Source: Microvirga aerilata
GTDB lineage: Bacteria; Pseudomonadota; Alphaproteobacteria; Rhizobiales; Beijerinckiaceae
Direction: 5' to 3'
Assembly: GCF_016743775.1 (NCBI RefSeq)
Contig: NZ_JAEQMY010000015.1
Location: forward strand, 1-64,000
Length of the DNA stretch: 64,000 nt
Shown piece by piece: positions 7,780 through 17,718 of the stretch. A model generated the notes under the pieces. The model saw only the letters and a program-made list of their open reading frames with translations. It did not search any database and was not told the origin of the DNA. Made by a program: the position numbers and the translations under genes. The stretch's first letter is position 1; each line of letters begins with the position of its first letter.

Positions 7780-7971
7780 CCATTCCCGGCCGCAGTGCGG
7801 GAAGGGAATTCATGGCGCTGGGCGTGTGACTGGATCCCCTTCCCGGCCTGCGGCTCGCCGGGGATGACAGCGACACACCTTCAGTGTCATTCCCGGCCGG
7901 AGCGTAGCGGAGGGGAAGGGAATCCATTCCGCTGAGCATGTGAGTGGATCCCCTTCCCGGCCTGCGCCCGC
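7780..7971. repeat. Dispersed intergenic repeat, family A, two units
   Basis: Two related units (about 7780-7870 and 7882-7971). Each has a left half of the type CATTCCCGGCC...GGGAAGGGAATCCAT and a right half TGGATCCCCTTCCCGGCCTG...GGGATGACA, which are inverted relative to each other, so each unit can fold as a long hairpin. The second unit is cut at its right end. It fills the gap between convergent genes. Close copies lie at 12961-13160, 52691-52912 and 55961-56152. Confidence 0.85.
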
Positions 7972-7989
7972 CGCGATACATCCGCTGTT

Positions 7990-9644
<1,655 letters not shown>

Positions 9645-9656
9645 TCGGCGCAGCCC

Positions 9657-10835
9657 TCAGGCCGCCTGCCCGGCGCACCAGCCCGACGACCAGGCCCACT
9701 GGAAATTGTAGCCCCCGAGCCAGCCGGTCACGTCCACCACCTCGCCGATGAAGTAGAGGCCCGGCACCGCCTTCGCCTCCATGGTCCTGGAATCGAGCTC
9801 GCGGGTATCGACCCCGCCGAGGGTGACCTCGGCGGTGCGGTAGCCCTCCGAGCCCGCAGGCTTGAAGCGCCACCGGTTCACGGCCTCGTCGATGGCGCGC
9901 AGCCGCTTGTCGGAATAATCCGCCAGGTTGGCGGGGCCCTTCTCGGTCTCGGCCACGAGCTGCGCCAGCCGCTTGGGCAAAAACCCGGAAAGGGCCGTCT
10001 GCAGCGCCTGCCGGCCGTTCTGGGCCCGGGCCTTCCGCAGCTCCTCGAACAGGCTCACCCCCGGCAGCATGGAGAGCACGATCTCGTCGCCCTCGCGCCA
10101 GTAGGACGAGATCTGCAGGATGGCCGGGCCGCTCAAGCCCCGGTGGGTGAACAGCATCGCCTCCGAGAACGCCGTCTTCCCGCAGCCCGCCACCGCATCG
10201 ACGGCCACGCCCGCGAGCGGCGTGAGGCGCTCCAGCAGGGTGGGCTCCAGGGTGAGCGGCACCAGGGCCGGCCGGGTCTCGACGAGCTTGAGGCCAAACT
10301 GCCCCGCCAGATCATAGCCGAAGCCGGTGGCGCCCATCTTCGGGATTGATTTGCCGCCTGTGGCCACCACGAGGGACTGGCATCGCACGGCACCTTGCTG
10401 GAGCCGCAGCTCGAAGCCTTCGGGGGTTTTCTCCACCGCCTCAACGGAAGTCGACAGGCGAAGCGTCACCTGCGCCTGGCGCATCTCGTTCAGCAGCAGA
10501 TCGACGATCTGCCTCGACGAGCCGTCGCAGAAGAGCTGGCCCAGGGTCTTCTCGTGATAGGCGATGCCGTAGCGCTCCACGAGGGCGATGAAGTCCCGTT
10601 GCGTGTAGCGGCGCAGGGCCGAGATGGCGAAGCTCGGGTTCTGCGAGATGAAGTTCGACGGCCCCGCGTTGAGGTTGGTGAAATTGCACCGTCCGCCACC
10701 GGAGATGCGGATCTTCTCGCCGGGCTTGGCCGCATGGTCGATGACCAGCACGGAGCGCCCGCGCTTGCCGGCTTCGGCCGCGCACATCATGCCGGCAGCG
10801 CCTGCGCCGATCACCACAACGTCGAACTGATCCAA
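9657..10835 (-). CDS. YhiN/HI0933-type FAD-dependent oxidoreductase
   Basis: 392 residues. N-terminal dinucleotide-binding motif VVVIGAGAAGMMCAAEAGKRG and the family signature KIRISGGGRCNFTN just after it (residues ~43-56), then VVATGGKSIPKMGATGFGYD and a C-terminal GLYFIGEVVDVTGWLGGYNFQWAWSSG that completes the FAD site. This is the BaiN/HI0933 flavoprotein family; members include bile-acid dehydroxylation-type reductases, but in Proteobacteria the substrate is not known. Cytosolic. Convergent with the AAC(3)-like gene (12 bases between the stops). Confidence 0.92.
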   Translation of the reverse strand: MDQFDVVVIGAGAAGMMCAAEAGKRGRSVLVIDHAAKPGEKIRISGGGRCNFTNLNAGPSNFISQNPSFAISALRRYTQRDFIALVERYGIAYHEKTLGQLFCDGSSRQIVDLLLNEMRQAQVTLRLSTSVEAVEKTPEGFELRLQQGAVRCQSLVVATGGKSIPKMGATGFGYDLAGQFGLKLVETRPALVPLTLEPTLLERLTPLAGVAVDAVAGCGKTAFSEAMLFTHRGLSGPAILQISSYWREGDEIVLSMLPGVSLFEELRKARAQNGRQALQTALSGFLPKRLAQLVAETEKGPANLADYSDKRLRAIDEAVNRWRFKPAGSEGYRTAEVTLGGVDTRELDSRTMEAKAVPGLYFIGEVVDVTGWLGGYNFQWAWSSGWCAGQAA

Positions 10836-11027
10836 GGGATGCTTTCCTCAACGGATATCGCCGCGCATCTGCCATGAGGGGCGCGGCGGGAGGCCGTTCG
10901 TAATCCAAGGGAGGCAGGCGGCGCAAGACGCGGCCTGACGCAGGGAGGGCGGGATGATGGGGCTGGCCGTGAACCCAGGCGAGCCGAGACCGTTTGGATC
11001 AGGCAAGCCTATAATGGGAGACGCAGC

Positions 11028-11252
11028 GTGGGACATCTCACCTTCGACGGCCTCGGGCCCTACGACCTGCCCGACGCCACCTATGCGGATGCCCACAAGG
11101 ACGGCGACGGCTTCATGCTCTCCTTCCGGCTCTGGAAATCGGAGAACGCCTGGACCCTGGTGCGCATCCGCGTGAGCAATGAGGAGGCCGACAAGCTCGT
11201 GCGCCAGATCGGCGACGCGCGGGTGAGATCGGACGGCTCGACCATCATCTGA
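11028..11252 (+). CDS. Small hypothetical protein, 74 residues
   Basis: Starts at GTG 11028 with GGGAG seven bases upstream (11016-11020). Sequence MGHLTFDGLGPYDLPDATYADAH followed by FMLSFRLWKSENAWTLVRIRVSNEEADKL, which looks like a compact alpha/beta domain. No signal peptide. I do not recognise a named family. It precedes a YqaA-like membrane protein gene in the same direction, 81 bases downstream. Confidence 0.7.
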   Translation: MGHLTFDGLGPYDLPDATYADAHKDGDGFMLSFRLWKSENAWTLVRIRVSNEEADKLVRQIGDARVRSDGSTII

Positions 11253-11333
11253 ACTCAGGCGTTTTCCAGCCGCGTCATGCCGGGGCGCCACGAGCGGGCT
11301 TGCGCCCTCGCGCCCCGGATGCGATCCAGCCTC

Positions 11334-11771
11334 ATGCCTCACCTTGCCGAATACGGCGCCTTGTTCGCCGCCTCCTTCCTGTCCGCCACCATCTTCCCGT
11401 TCCAGTCGGAAGCCGTGCTCTTCGCCATGCTGGTGGCGGAGCATTATGCGTGGTGGGCGCTCATTCTCGCGGCGAGCGTCGGCAACATCCTCGGCTCCAT
11501 CGTCAACTGGTTCCTGGGCCGCTTCCTGGTTCGCTTCCAGGACCGTCCCTGGTTTCCGGTGAAGCGCGATCAGATGGCGCGGGCCGAGGGCTGGTATCAC
11601 CGCTACGGGCGCTGGACGCTGCTCCTGAGCTGGACGCCGATCATCGGCGATCCGCTGACCATCGTGGCCGGCGTGCTGCGCGAACCCTTGCGGGTCTTCA
11701 TCCCGCTCGTGGCGCTTGCCAAGACGGGCCGCTATCTCGCCGTGGGTGGGTTGAGCTTGGGGTGGATGTGA
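11334..11771 (+). CDS. YqaA/DedA-type inner-membrane protein
   Basis: I chose the ATG at 11334 (MPHLAEYGALFAASFLSATIFPFQSEAVLF), giving 145 residues; the frame is open to 11277 but the extra residues do not fit the family. It has about four membrane segments. Conserved features of the YqaA (SNARE-associated/DedA-like) family are the re-entrant FLSATIFPFQSEAV region, ASVGNILGSIVNWFLGRF, and LLSWTPIIGDPLTIVAGVLR. DedA-superfamily proteins are linked to lipid-carrier flipping and membrane homeostasis; the role of YqaA itself is unknown. Confidence 0.88.
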   Translation: MPHLAEYGALFAASFLSATIFPFQSEAVLFAMLVAEHYAWWALILAASVGNILGSIVNWFLGRFLVRFQDRPWFPVKRDQMARAEGWYHRYGRWTLLLSWTPIIGDPLTIVAGVLREPLRVFIPLVALAKTGRYLAVGGLSLGWM

Positions 11772-11785
11772 ATAAACGCTTTCGC

Positions 11786-11932
11786 TGTCATTCCGGGGCC
11801 GCGCAGCGGAGCCCGGAATCCATAACCACTAACGTTACGCAGTAGAACACAGCGACTATCACAGCATCACAAAGGTCGATGTGGTGTTTATGGATTCCGG
11901 GCTCGGCTCATGCGAGCCGCCCCGGAATGACA
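11786..11932. repeat. Dispersed intergenic repeat, family B (inverted TGTCATTCC ends)
   Basis: Begins TGTCATTCCGGGGC...CCCGGAATCCATAACCAC and ends TTTATGGATTCCGGGCTC...CCCCGGAATGACA; the two halves are inverted repeats separated by about 60 unique bases. It lies exactly between two convergent genes. Similar elements: 54773-54905, 60412-60515 and a half copy at 62719-62754. Confidence 0.85.
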
Positions 11933-11945
11933 GTGGAGGCTGGCC

Positions 11946-12236
11946 TTACGGCCCCTGGAGGCTCGACCAGATCTCTTCCAGATGACCCGGGTCGATCACG
12001 TCGCCGGATGCGGTGCGGATGACCGCGTGCATGCCGGCGGGCGCCTCGTTGGTCATGGCCCAGTGGACGGCCTCGCGCAGGGAGGGAAATTCCACCACGT
12101 CGCTCGGAGCGCCTTGGCTGCCGCCCTGCGGGCCCATGGGCTCGAATTGCAGATGGGCCGGAGCATTCAAATCGGTTTGCATCACCATGTCGCCGTCCTG
12201 CTCTTGTCCAGAGGGTTCAGGCGGGACAACGTTCAT
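11946..12236 (-). CDS. Small hypothetical protein, 96 residues
   Basis: Soluble protein starting MNVVPPEPSGQEQDGDMVMQ. The C-terminal two-thirds (VVEFPSLREAVHWAMTN through HAVIRTASGDVIDPGHLEEIW) look like a folded alpha/beta domain that might bind a small ligand; the N terminus is disordered. Internal methionines at residues 17 and 19 are possible alternative starts. I recall similar short proteins in Methylobacteriaceae without function. It sits 40 bases from the cation-transporter gene upstream on the same strand, possibly co-transcribed. Confidence 0.65.
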   Translation of the reverse strand: MNVVPPEPSGQEQDGDMVMQTDLNAPAHLQFEPMGPQGGSQGAPSDVVEFPSLREAVHWAMTNEAPAGMHAVIRTASGDVIDPGHLEEIWSSLQGP

Positions 12237-12276
12237 CGAGGCTCGGCCGTTTCAGCTTGGCCGAAACTAGGCAACC

Positions 12277-12867
12277 TCAGGCCGTCCTGTGCTCCTCGCG
12301 GGCCGCCTCCCACACCTCCCGGGCGGCATCGGCATTCATGGCCGCAATGGCGAGGCCGACGATGAGATCCGGCCAGGCGGACAGGGTCGCCGCGGTCACC
12401 AGGCCCGCCGCCACGATGGCCACGTTGGCGATGGCGTCGTTGCGGGCGGACAGGAAGGCCGCCGTCGTGAGGCTGCCGCTGTGGTGGCGATAGCGGGCGA
12501 GAAGCGCGGCGCAGACCAGATTGACCGCGAGCGCCCCCGCGCCTGCAAGCGACAGGGGCACGGGCTCGGGCGGAACGGGCACGGAAAACTTCTCCCAGGC
12601 CATCCAGAGGGTGGCAAGCCCCGGCACCAGCAGGATGCCGGCCAGCACCATGCCGACCCGCGCCCGCATCAGGGCAGTAAAGCCCAAGGCCAGGAGGATG
12701 AGGAGGTTGACCGAGGCGTCCTCCAGGAAATCGACGCTGTCGGCAAACAGCGACACCGATCCGATGGCGAGCGCCACCGCGAACTCGACCCCGAAATAGC
12801 CGAGGTTGAGGACCGCCACGAGGGCGACGGTGCGGCGCAAGGCCTGGCTGGATGGATCGACGGTCAT
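12277..12867 (-). CDS. Cation transporter, cation diffusion facilitator-like membrane domain
   Basis: About 196 residues from ATG 12867 (MTVDPSSQALRRTVALVAVL); a TTG at 12885 is an alternative. Predicted six membrane segments. Metal-site motifs of the CDF fold are seen: FADSVDFLEDASVN in helix 2 (Asp-x3-Asp spacing altered to D-x2-x-ED) and SARNDAIANVAIVAAG in helix 5 (Asn-Asp-x3-Asn). It ends soon after helix 6 and lacks the usual cytoplasmic C-terminal domain (family ~300 residues), so it is a short CDF variant. Likely exports a divalent metal; which one is not visible. Confidence 0.8.
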   Translation of the reverse strand: MTVDPSSQALRRTVALVAVLNLGYFGVEFAVALAIGSVSLFADSVDFLEDASVNLLILLALGFTALMRARVGMVLAGILLVPGLATLWMAWEKFSVPVPPEPVPLSLAGAGALAVNLVCAALLARYRHHSGSLTTAAFLSARNDAIANVAIVAAGLVTAATLSAWPDLIVGLAIAAMNADAAREVWEAAREEHRTA

Positions 12868-12960
12868 GAGGTTCTCACGCGGCAAACATGGCGGGGCCTA
12901 GCGACAGAGGCGTTCCTCCGCAAGAGCGTTGTCCTTCGCCGTCGTTTCCGGGAGTGCGCA

Positions 12961-13160
12961 CGGCGGGGAGGGAATCCATAAAGCAGCGCTTGATCGTGGA
13001 TCCCCTTCCCTCGCCTGCGGCTCGCCGGGGATGACAGCGTGGCGCTTACCTGACCTCAGTGTCATTCCCGGCCGGAGCGAAAGCGGAGGGGAAGGGAATC
13101 CACTCACGCGCGCAAAGCCATGAAGCGCCTTCCCGGGCTGCGGACCACTGGGGATGACAG
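12961..13160. repeat. Dispersed intergenic repeat, family A, two units
   Basis: Right half TGGATCCCCTTCCCTCGCCTGCGG...GGGATGACAG, then CAGTGTCATTCCCGGCCGGAGCG...GGAAGGGAATCCA, then a diverged right half ending GGGGATGACAG. It lies upstream of ilvD and downstream (3' to 5') of the cation transporter start, so it occupies most of the 413-base gap. The remaining 120 bases before ilvD hold no recognisable attenuator or riboswitch. Confidence 0.85.
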
Positions 13161-13280
13161 CCCGGGGCGTGCCTCGGCAATTCCATTGCGGCAAAGCAGG
13201 CGCGACCACAAGGAATGGCAATTTTTCTTGCAAGTTACGCAATTTCAGTCGAACAAGGCCTCGGATTTGTAGGGGAAACC

Positions 13281-15110
13281 ATGCCAGCCTATCGTTCTCG
13301 CACCACCACCCACGGCCGCAACATGGCGGGCGCTCGCGGCCTCTGGCGGGCCACGGGCATGAAGGATTCCGACTTCGGCAAGCCGATCATCGCCGTGGTG
13401 AACTCCTTCACCCAGTTCGTGCCGGGCCATGTCCACCTCAAGGACCTGGGCCAGCTCGTGGCGCGGGAGATCGAGAAGGCCGGCGGCGTCGCCAAGGAGT
13501 TCAACACCATCGCGGTCGACGACGGCATCGCCATGGGCCATGACGGCATGCTCTACTCCCTGCCGTCCCGGGAGCTGATCGCGGACTCGGTCGAGTACAT
13601 GGTCAATGCCCACTGCGCCGACGCCATGGTGTGCATCTCCAACTGCGACAAGATCACCCCCGGCATGCTGATGGCGGCCCTGCGCATCAACATCCCGGTC
13701 GTCTTCGTGTCCGGCGGGCCGATGGAAGCCGGCAAGGTCGTGCTCAACGGCGTGACCAAGAAGCTCGACCTCGTGGACGCCATGGTGGCCGCTGCCGACG
13801 AGAACGTCGCCGAAGAGGACATCAAGGCGATCGAGCGCTCCGCCTGCCCCACCTGCGGCTCGTGCTCAGGCATGTTCACGGCCAATTCCATGAACTGCCT
13901 CACGGAGGCGCTGGGTCTGTCGCTCCCGGGCAACGGCTCGACGCTGGCAACGCATGCCGACCGCAAGCGCCTCTTCGTGGAAGCCGGCCACCTGATCGTC
14001 GATCTCGCCCGCCGCTACTACGAGCAGGACGACGCGAGCGTTCTGCCGCGTTCCATCGCCTCGTTCGCGGCCTTCGAGAACGCCATGACCCTCGACATCG
14101 CCATGGGCGGATCGAGCAACACGGTGCTGCACCTGCTGGCCGCGGCCCACGAGGCCGAGGTTCCCTTCACCATGGCCGACATCGACCGCCTGTCGCGGCG
14201 CGTGCCGGTGCTGTGCAAGGTCGCGCCCGCCATCGCCAACGTCCACATGGAGGACGTGCACCGGGCCGGCGGCATCATGGGCATCCTTGGCGAGCTCGAC
14301 CGGGCGGGCCTTCTCGACACCTCGGTGCCCACGGTTCATGCGGAGAGCATGAAGGCGGCGCTCGACCGCTGGGACGTGACGCGCTCGAACAGCCCGGCAG
14401 TGCATGAATTCTTCGCCGCAGCGCCCGGCGGCGTGCCCACGCAGACCGCCTTCAGCCAGGCGAGCCGCTACGACAGCGTGGACACGGACCGGGCGGGCGG
14501 CGTGATCCGCAATGCGGAGCATGCCTTCTCCAAGGACGGGGGCCTTGCGGTTCTCTCCGGCAACCTGGCGCTCGACGGCTGCATCGTGAAGACGGCCGGC
14601 GTCGACGAGAGCATCCTGGTCTTCTCCGGCCCAGCGGTCGTGTTCGAGAGCCAGGACGATGGGGTGAGCGGCATCCTCAACGGCAAGGTCAAGGCCGGCG
14701 ACGTGGTGGTGATCCGCTACGAGGGGCCGCGCGGCGGACCCGGCATGCAGGAGATGCTCTACCCCACGAGCTACCTGAAATCGAAGGGCCTCGGCAAAGC
14801 CTGCGCGCTCATCACCGACGGGCGCTTCTCCGGCGGCACCTCGGGCCTGTCCATCGGCCACGTCTCGCCGGAAGCGGCCGAGGGCGGCACCATCGGCCTC
14901 GTGCAGGACGGCGACCGGATCGAGATCGACATCCCGAACCGCGGCATCCGCCTCGCCGTGGACGACGCGGAGCTGGAGCGCCGCCGCGCCGCGCAGCAGG
15001 CCAAGGGCTGGCAGCCGGCGGCTCCCCGCAAGCGCAAGGTGTCGGCGGCCCTCAAGGCCTATGCCATGCTGGCCACCAGCGCCGCCAAGGGCGCCGTGCG
15101 GCAGATCTGA
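13281..15110 (+). CDS. ilvD: Dihydroxy-acid dehydratase
   Basis: Iron-sulfur enzyme of valine, leucine and isoleucine synthesis; converts 2,3-dihydroxy-isovalerate and 2,3-dihydroxy-3-methylvalerate to the 2-keto acids. 609 residues from ATG 13281 ([20 protein letters not shown]), close to the usual 610-620. Cluster and Mg ligands are visible: [33 protein letters not shown], and [19 protein letters not shown] followed by [23 protein letters not shown]. The open frame continues upstream to 13215 but the conserved N terminus fixes the ATG with GGGGAAA before it. A 19-bp stem terminator follows the stop, so it is monocistronic. Confidence 0.98.
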   Translation: MPAYRSRTTTHGRNMAGARGLWRATGMKDSDFGKPIIAVVNSFTQFVPGHVHLKDLGQLVAREIEKAGGVAKEFNTIAVDDGIAMGHDGMLYSLPSRELIADSVEYMVNAHCADAMVCISNCDKITPGMLMAALRINIPVVFVSGGPMEAGKVVLNGVTKKLDLVDAMVAAADENVAEEDIKAIERSACPTCGSCSGMFTANSMNCLTEALGLSLPGNGSTLATHADRKRLFVEAGHLIVDLARRYYEQDDASVLPRSIASFAAFENAMTLDIAMGGSSNTVLHLLAAAHEAEVPFTMADIDRLSRRVPVLCKVAPAIANVHMEDVHRAGGIMGILGELDRAGLLDTSVPTVHAESMKAALDRWDVTRSNSPAVHEFFAAAPGGVPTQTAFSQASRYDSVDTDRAGGVIRNAEHAFSKDGGLAVLSGNLALDGCIVKTAGVDESILVFSGPAVVFESQDDGVSGILNGKVKAGDVVVIRYEGPRGGPGMQEMLYPTSYLKSKGLGKACALITDGRFSGGTSGLSIGHVSPEAAEGGTIGLVQDGDRIEIDIPNRGIRLAVDDAELERRRAAQQAKGWQPAAPRKRKVSAALKAYAMLATSAAKGAVRQI

Positions 15111-15134
15111 TCCGGCCGGTTCCGGTTTGAAGCC

Positions 15135-15178
15135 AAGAACAGCGCCGCGGCAGGGGCCTCTGCCGCGGCGCTGTTCTT
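15135..15178 (+). terminator. Strong terminator of ilvD
   Basis: A perfect 19-bp inverted repeat (15135-15153 and 15160-15178, arms beginning AAGAACAGCGCC) with a 6-base loop, ending in TTCTTT. It starts 24 bases after the ilvD stop. The T-rich right arm base makes it a Rho-independent terminator, and the near symmetry (AAGAA/TTCTT) means it may act in both directions. Confidence 0.85.
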
Positions 15179-15284
15179 TGGAGGGACCGCCGCTGCCAAA
15201 GGTCTCAGGCGAGGCACCGCGCCTTGACGAAACACTGTCCGGTGGAGTCCAGTCGGACCGGGCCAAATCAGCCGCAGGATACCG

Positions 15285-15590
15285 ATGAGCCGCTTCGCAC
15301 TGACCGCCAGCTTTCTTCTCCTTACGGGACTGGGCCTCGCCCAGGGCTCACCGGAAGAGAAGCCTCTCCAGCTGACCGTTCGTCCCTCAGGCTACGAGGC
15401 CGAGGCCAACGAGGCACTGAAGCGGCAGCAGAAGCTTCTCAGGCGCCTGGAGCAGAGCACCCACATGATGCGCTCGATCTGCGTCAATTGCGGCGACGAA
15501 TGGAAGCACCAGATCTACACGCCGTTCAACCCGCTCGCCTCGCTCGGGCGCTCGGCTCCGCCACCGGAACCGGAACCGCCCGAGGATTAA
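15285..15590 (+). CDS. Small exported hypothetical protein, 101 residues
   Basis: Starts [22 protein letters not shown]: a signal peptide with a likely cut after LAQG or nearby. The mature part contains an amphipathic helix ([19 protein letters not shown]), then [12 protein letters not shown] with a CxxC pair, and a Pro/Glu-rich tail. Predicted periplasmic; the cysteines may form a disulfide or bind metal or heme-like cofactors, though there is no CxxCH heme motif. Family not recognised. It lies between the ilvD terminator and the riboswitch of sugE, transcribed alone. Confidence 0.75.
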   Translation: MSRFALTASFLLLTGLGLAQGSPEEKPLQLTVRPSGYEAEANEALKRQQKLLRRLEQSTHMMRSICVNCGDEWKHQIYTPFNPLASLGRSAPPPEPEPPED

Positions 15591-15661
15591 GCCAGTTGCG
15601 CGATTTTTCCCTGATGCCCACCATTTGGGCAGGGCAGCCTTTTGGCCGCGACCCCGTTCTA

Positions 15662-15690
15662 TTGAGAAGCTATTCCCGACCCTGTATACA
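15662..15690 (+). promoter_or_regulatory. Sigma-70-type promoter of the guanidine exporter gene
   Basis: TTGAGA (15662-15667), exactly 17 bases, TATACA (15685-15690). The predicted start of transcription (about 15697) falls right at the first base of the riboswitch stem at 15698, which supports both calls. Confidence 0.75.
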
Positions 15691-15697
15691 CAAAGGC

Positions 15698-15748
15698 GTG
15701 CGAGGACGACCTCGCGCCTTCATGACATCCGGTGGGGACGGCCCTGCC
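15698..15748 (+). promoter_or_regulatory. Guanidine-II (mini-ykkC) riboswitch
   Basis: Two tandem hairpins with ACGR tetraloops, the defining structure of this class. Hairpin 1 (15698-15717): 8-bp stem with loop ACGA. Hairpin 2 (15731-15748): 7-bp stem with two wobble pairs and loop ACGG. The linker is 13 bases. GGAGG at 15755-15759 follows at once and the start codon of the SMR exporter is at 15767. In the known class, guanidinium makes the two loops pair with each other and frees the ribosome site. The downstream gene is a Gdx/SugE exporter, the classical target. Confidence 0.93.
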
Positions 15749-15766
15749 AATGACGGAGGTCCTGTC

Positions 15767-16084
15767 ATGGCATGGACTTGGCTTGGGCTCGCGGGCCTGT
15801 TCGAGATCGGCTGGGCAATCGGCCTGAAATACACCGACGGCTTCACGCGCCTTGTTCCCTCGATTTTCACCGGCTTGAGCATGGTCGTGAGCGTTCTGCT
15901 CCTGGGCTTGGCCCTCAAGACCCTTCCGGTGGGCACCGGCTATGCGGTGTGGACCGGCATCGGCACCGTGGGAACGGCGCTTTTGGGCATCTACCTTTTC
16001 GGCGAGCCCGCAACGGCGATGCGCCTGGTCTGCATCGGCCTGATCGTGTCCGGGATCCTCGGGCTGAAGTTAGCCTCGGGCTAG
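15767..16084 (+). CDS. sugE: Guanidinium exporter Gdx (SugE, small multidrug resistance family)
   Basis: 105-residue inner-membrane protein with four helices that works as an antiparallel dimer, exporting guanidinium in exchange for protons. Start ATG 15767 with GGAGG seven bases upstream; the frame is open to 15224 but only as noise. The essential Glu is E13 in [17 protein letters not shown], and the Gdx-type signature [17 protein letters not shown] is intact, as is GEPATAMRL. Gdx proteins differ from drug-exporting EmrE by these features. The preceding guanidine-II riboswitch confirms the substrate. Eleven bases downstream begins the diguanylate cyclase gene, which may share the transcript and so be partly guanidine-responsive. 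Confidence 0.95.
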   Translation: MAWTWLGLAGLFEIGWAIGLKYTDGFTRLVPSIFTGLSMVVSVLLLGLALKTLPVGTGYAVWTGIGTVGTALLGIYLFGEPATAMRLVCIGLIVSGILGLKLASG

Positions 16085-16095
16085 CTTCGGCTGAT

Positions 16096-17604
16096 ATGGC
16101 TAAGGGCATCATGTCTGCATTTTCCAGCATAAGGCCAGCATCCTCGGCGCGAGGGCTCAGAGCCTTCGTGCTCGTGGTCTGCCTTGTGATCCTGGGCCTG
16201 GAGGCGTGGCGCGACTGGCATGAGCGAGGGCATGAGATCGCCAGGATCAGCGCGGATACGCTGAACCTGGCCAAATCCCTGACCCAGCACGCCCAGGACA
16301 CCTTCGAACTGGCGGACGCCCTCCTGGTGGACGTGGTCGACCGGGTCGAAACGGGCGGCGTTCTCCCCAACGCCATTGCACGGTTGGACACTTTCCTGGT
16401 CGAGCGGGTCCAGTCCCTGCAGCGCATCAAGTCCCTGACGATCTACGGGCCGGACGGCTTTCTTCTGAGCAGCTCCCTGCCCGGTCACCGCGCCAGGGTG
16501 AGCGCCCGCGATACGGCTTTCTTCCAGCATCACGGCACGTCGACCAGCGGCGAATGGTTCCTAGGTCCCCTGATCCGCGATCCCCTCGGGAGCGACTGGG
16601 TTCTCACCCTCTCCCGCCGCATCGACAAGCCCGACGGCAGCTTCGGCGGCGTCGTGCAGGCCAGCATACCGCCCCGCTATTTCGGCAACTTCTTCGGCCG
16701 TTTCGATGTCGGGTCGCAGGGCTCCATTACCCTGATCCATGCCAATGGGACGATCCTGTCGCGCTATCCTTACATCGAGCGTGCGCTCGGGGCCAACATA
16801 TCGAGCGAGCCCCGGCTGCGGGATATAAGCCGTCCAGGCACCTATGAGTACGTTTCTCCCATCGACGGGGTCAGGCGCCTGGGCGGGCATCAGCGCAACC
16901 ACGTCTTTCCCGTCGGCGTGCTTTCATCCGTCGGACGGGACGAGGCGCTGGCGCGCTGGAACGAGGAATTCGTTTTCCGCAGCACCATCATCGGCCTGCT
17001 GGTCGTCACCATCGGGTCCCTCGGCTGGAGCCTTGCAGGGGCGCTGCGCCGACGGGAGGAAGCGGAGACCGAGCTTGCGGTCCTTGCCACGACGGACGGC
17101 CTGACGAGCCTCGCCAACCGTCGCATGTTCGACAGGCAGCTCGAGACGGAGTGGCTTCGGGCCGCCCGGGAGAAGGCGCCCGTCTCCCTGCTGCTGATCG
17201 ATGTGGATCAGTTCAAGGCTTACAACGACATCTACGGGCATCAAGCCGGTGACGAATGCCTGCGGACCATCGCAAAGGCGATCGTCGGCGCCGCCCGCAG
17301 GCCCGGCGATCTGGTGGCGCGCTACGGCGGCGAGGAGATCGCCGTTCTGCTCCCCGGCCTGGACGATGCCGGTGCGGCAGCCGTGGCCGAGAGCATCCGC
17401 GCGCGGGTCGAGGCCCTGGCCCTGCGGCATGAGGCCAACGTTCCCTGCAGCATCCTGACGGTCAGCATCGGCAGCGCCACCCGCGTGCCGAGCCTGGACC
17501 GGTCCCGCATCGCCCCGAAGGACCTGATCGCCTTGGCCGATGCCGCCCTCTACCGGGCCAAGCAGGACGGCCGCAACCGCGTCTCGGTGGCGAAAGCCGC
17601 CTGA
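16096..17604 (+). CDS. Membrane diguanylate cyclase with periplasmic dCache-like sensor
   Basis: Makes cyclic di-GMP from two GTP. 502 residues from ATG 16096. Order: membrane helix ~20-40 (LRAFVLVVCLVILGLEAW), a periplasmic PDC/dCache-like sensor to ~280, a second helix ~292-315, then a GGDEF domain ~330-495. The active loop reads RYGGEEI (about residue 412) with LLIDVDQFKAYNDIYGH for metal and GTP binding. RPGD five residues before the loop is a product-inhibition I-site (RxxD). So it should be active and feedback-controlled. The ligand of the sensor is unknown. It lies 11 bases after sugE, in the same direction. Confidence 0.93.
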   Translation: MAKGIMSAFSSIRPASSARGLRAFVLVVCLVILGLEAWRDWHERGHEIARISADTLNLAKSLTQHAQDTFELADALLVDVVDRVETGGVLPNAIARLDTFLVERVQSLQRIKSLTIYGPDGFLLSSSLPGHRARVSARDTAFFQHHGTSTSGEWFLGPLIRDPLGSDWVLTLSRRIDKPDGSFGGVVQASIPPRYFGNFFGRFDVGSQGSITLIHANGTILSRYPYIERALGANISSEPRLRDISRPGTYEYVSPIDGVRRLGGHQRNHVFPVGVLSSVGRDEALARWNEEFVFRSTIIGLLVVTIGSLGWSLAGALRRREEAETELAVLATTDGLTSLANRRMFDRQLETEWLRAAREKAPVSLLLIDVDQFKAYNDIYGHQAGDECLRTIAKAIVGAARRPGDLVARYGGEEIAVLLPGLDDAGAAAVAESIRARVEALALRHEANVPCSILTVSIGSATRVPSLDRSRIAPKDLIALADAALYRAKQDGRNRVSVAKAA

Positions 17605-17683
17605 GCGGAGCTGCGCTCGAAGCCGCTTCCGGAGCCGATGCCGTTTACATGAAATCAGCTCTCTTCTTGGCTGTATCGCATTC

Positions 17684-17711
17684 TCAGGTGAACCGGATCC
17701 GGTTCACCTGA
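17684..17711. repeat. 28-bp perfect palindrome centred on GGATCC
   Basis: Reads TCAGGTGAACCGGA followed by its reverse complement. It sits between the stop codons of the convergent diguanylate cyclase and gshA genes (7 bases from the gshA stop), so the RNA of either strand can fold into a 12-13 bp hairpin, probably a bidirectional terminator or REP-like element. A relative with arms TTCAGGCGAA is at 48022-48054. Confidence 0.8.
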
Positions 17712-17718
17712 AAAGCCT

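Noticed and set aside
7780..7971. Possible CRISPR array or tandem repeats
   Set aside because: The units are inverted-repeat elements of about 90 bases without regular spacers, and relatives are scattered in other gaps.
13161..13280. Attenuator or T-box-like leader before ilvD
   Set aside because: No leader peptide with branched-chain codons, no hairpin plus T-run; the space is mostly dispersed repeat.
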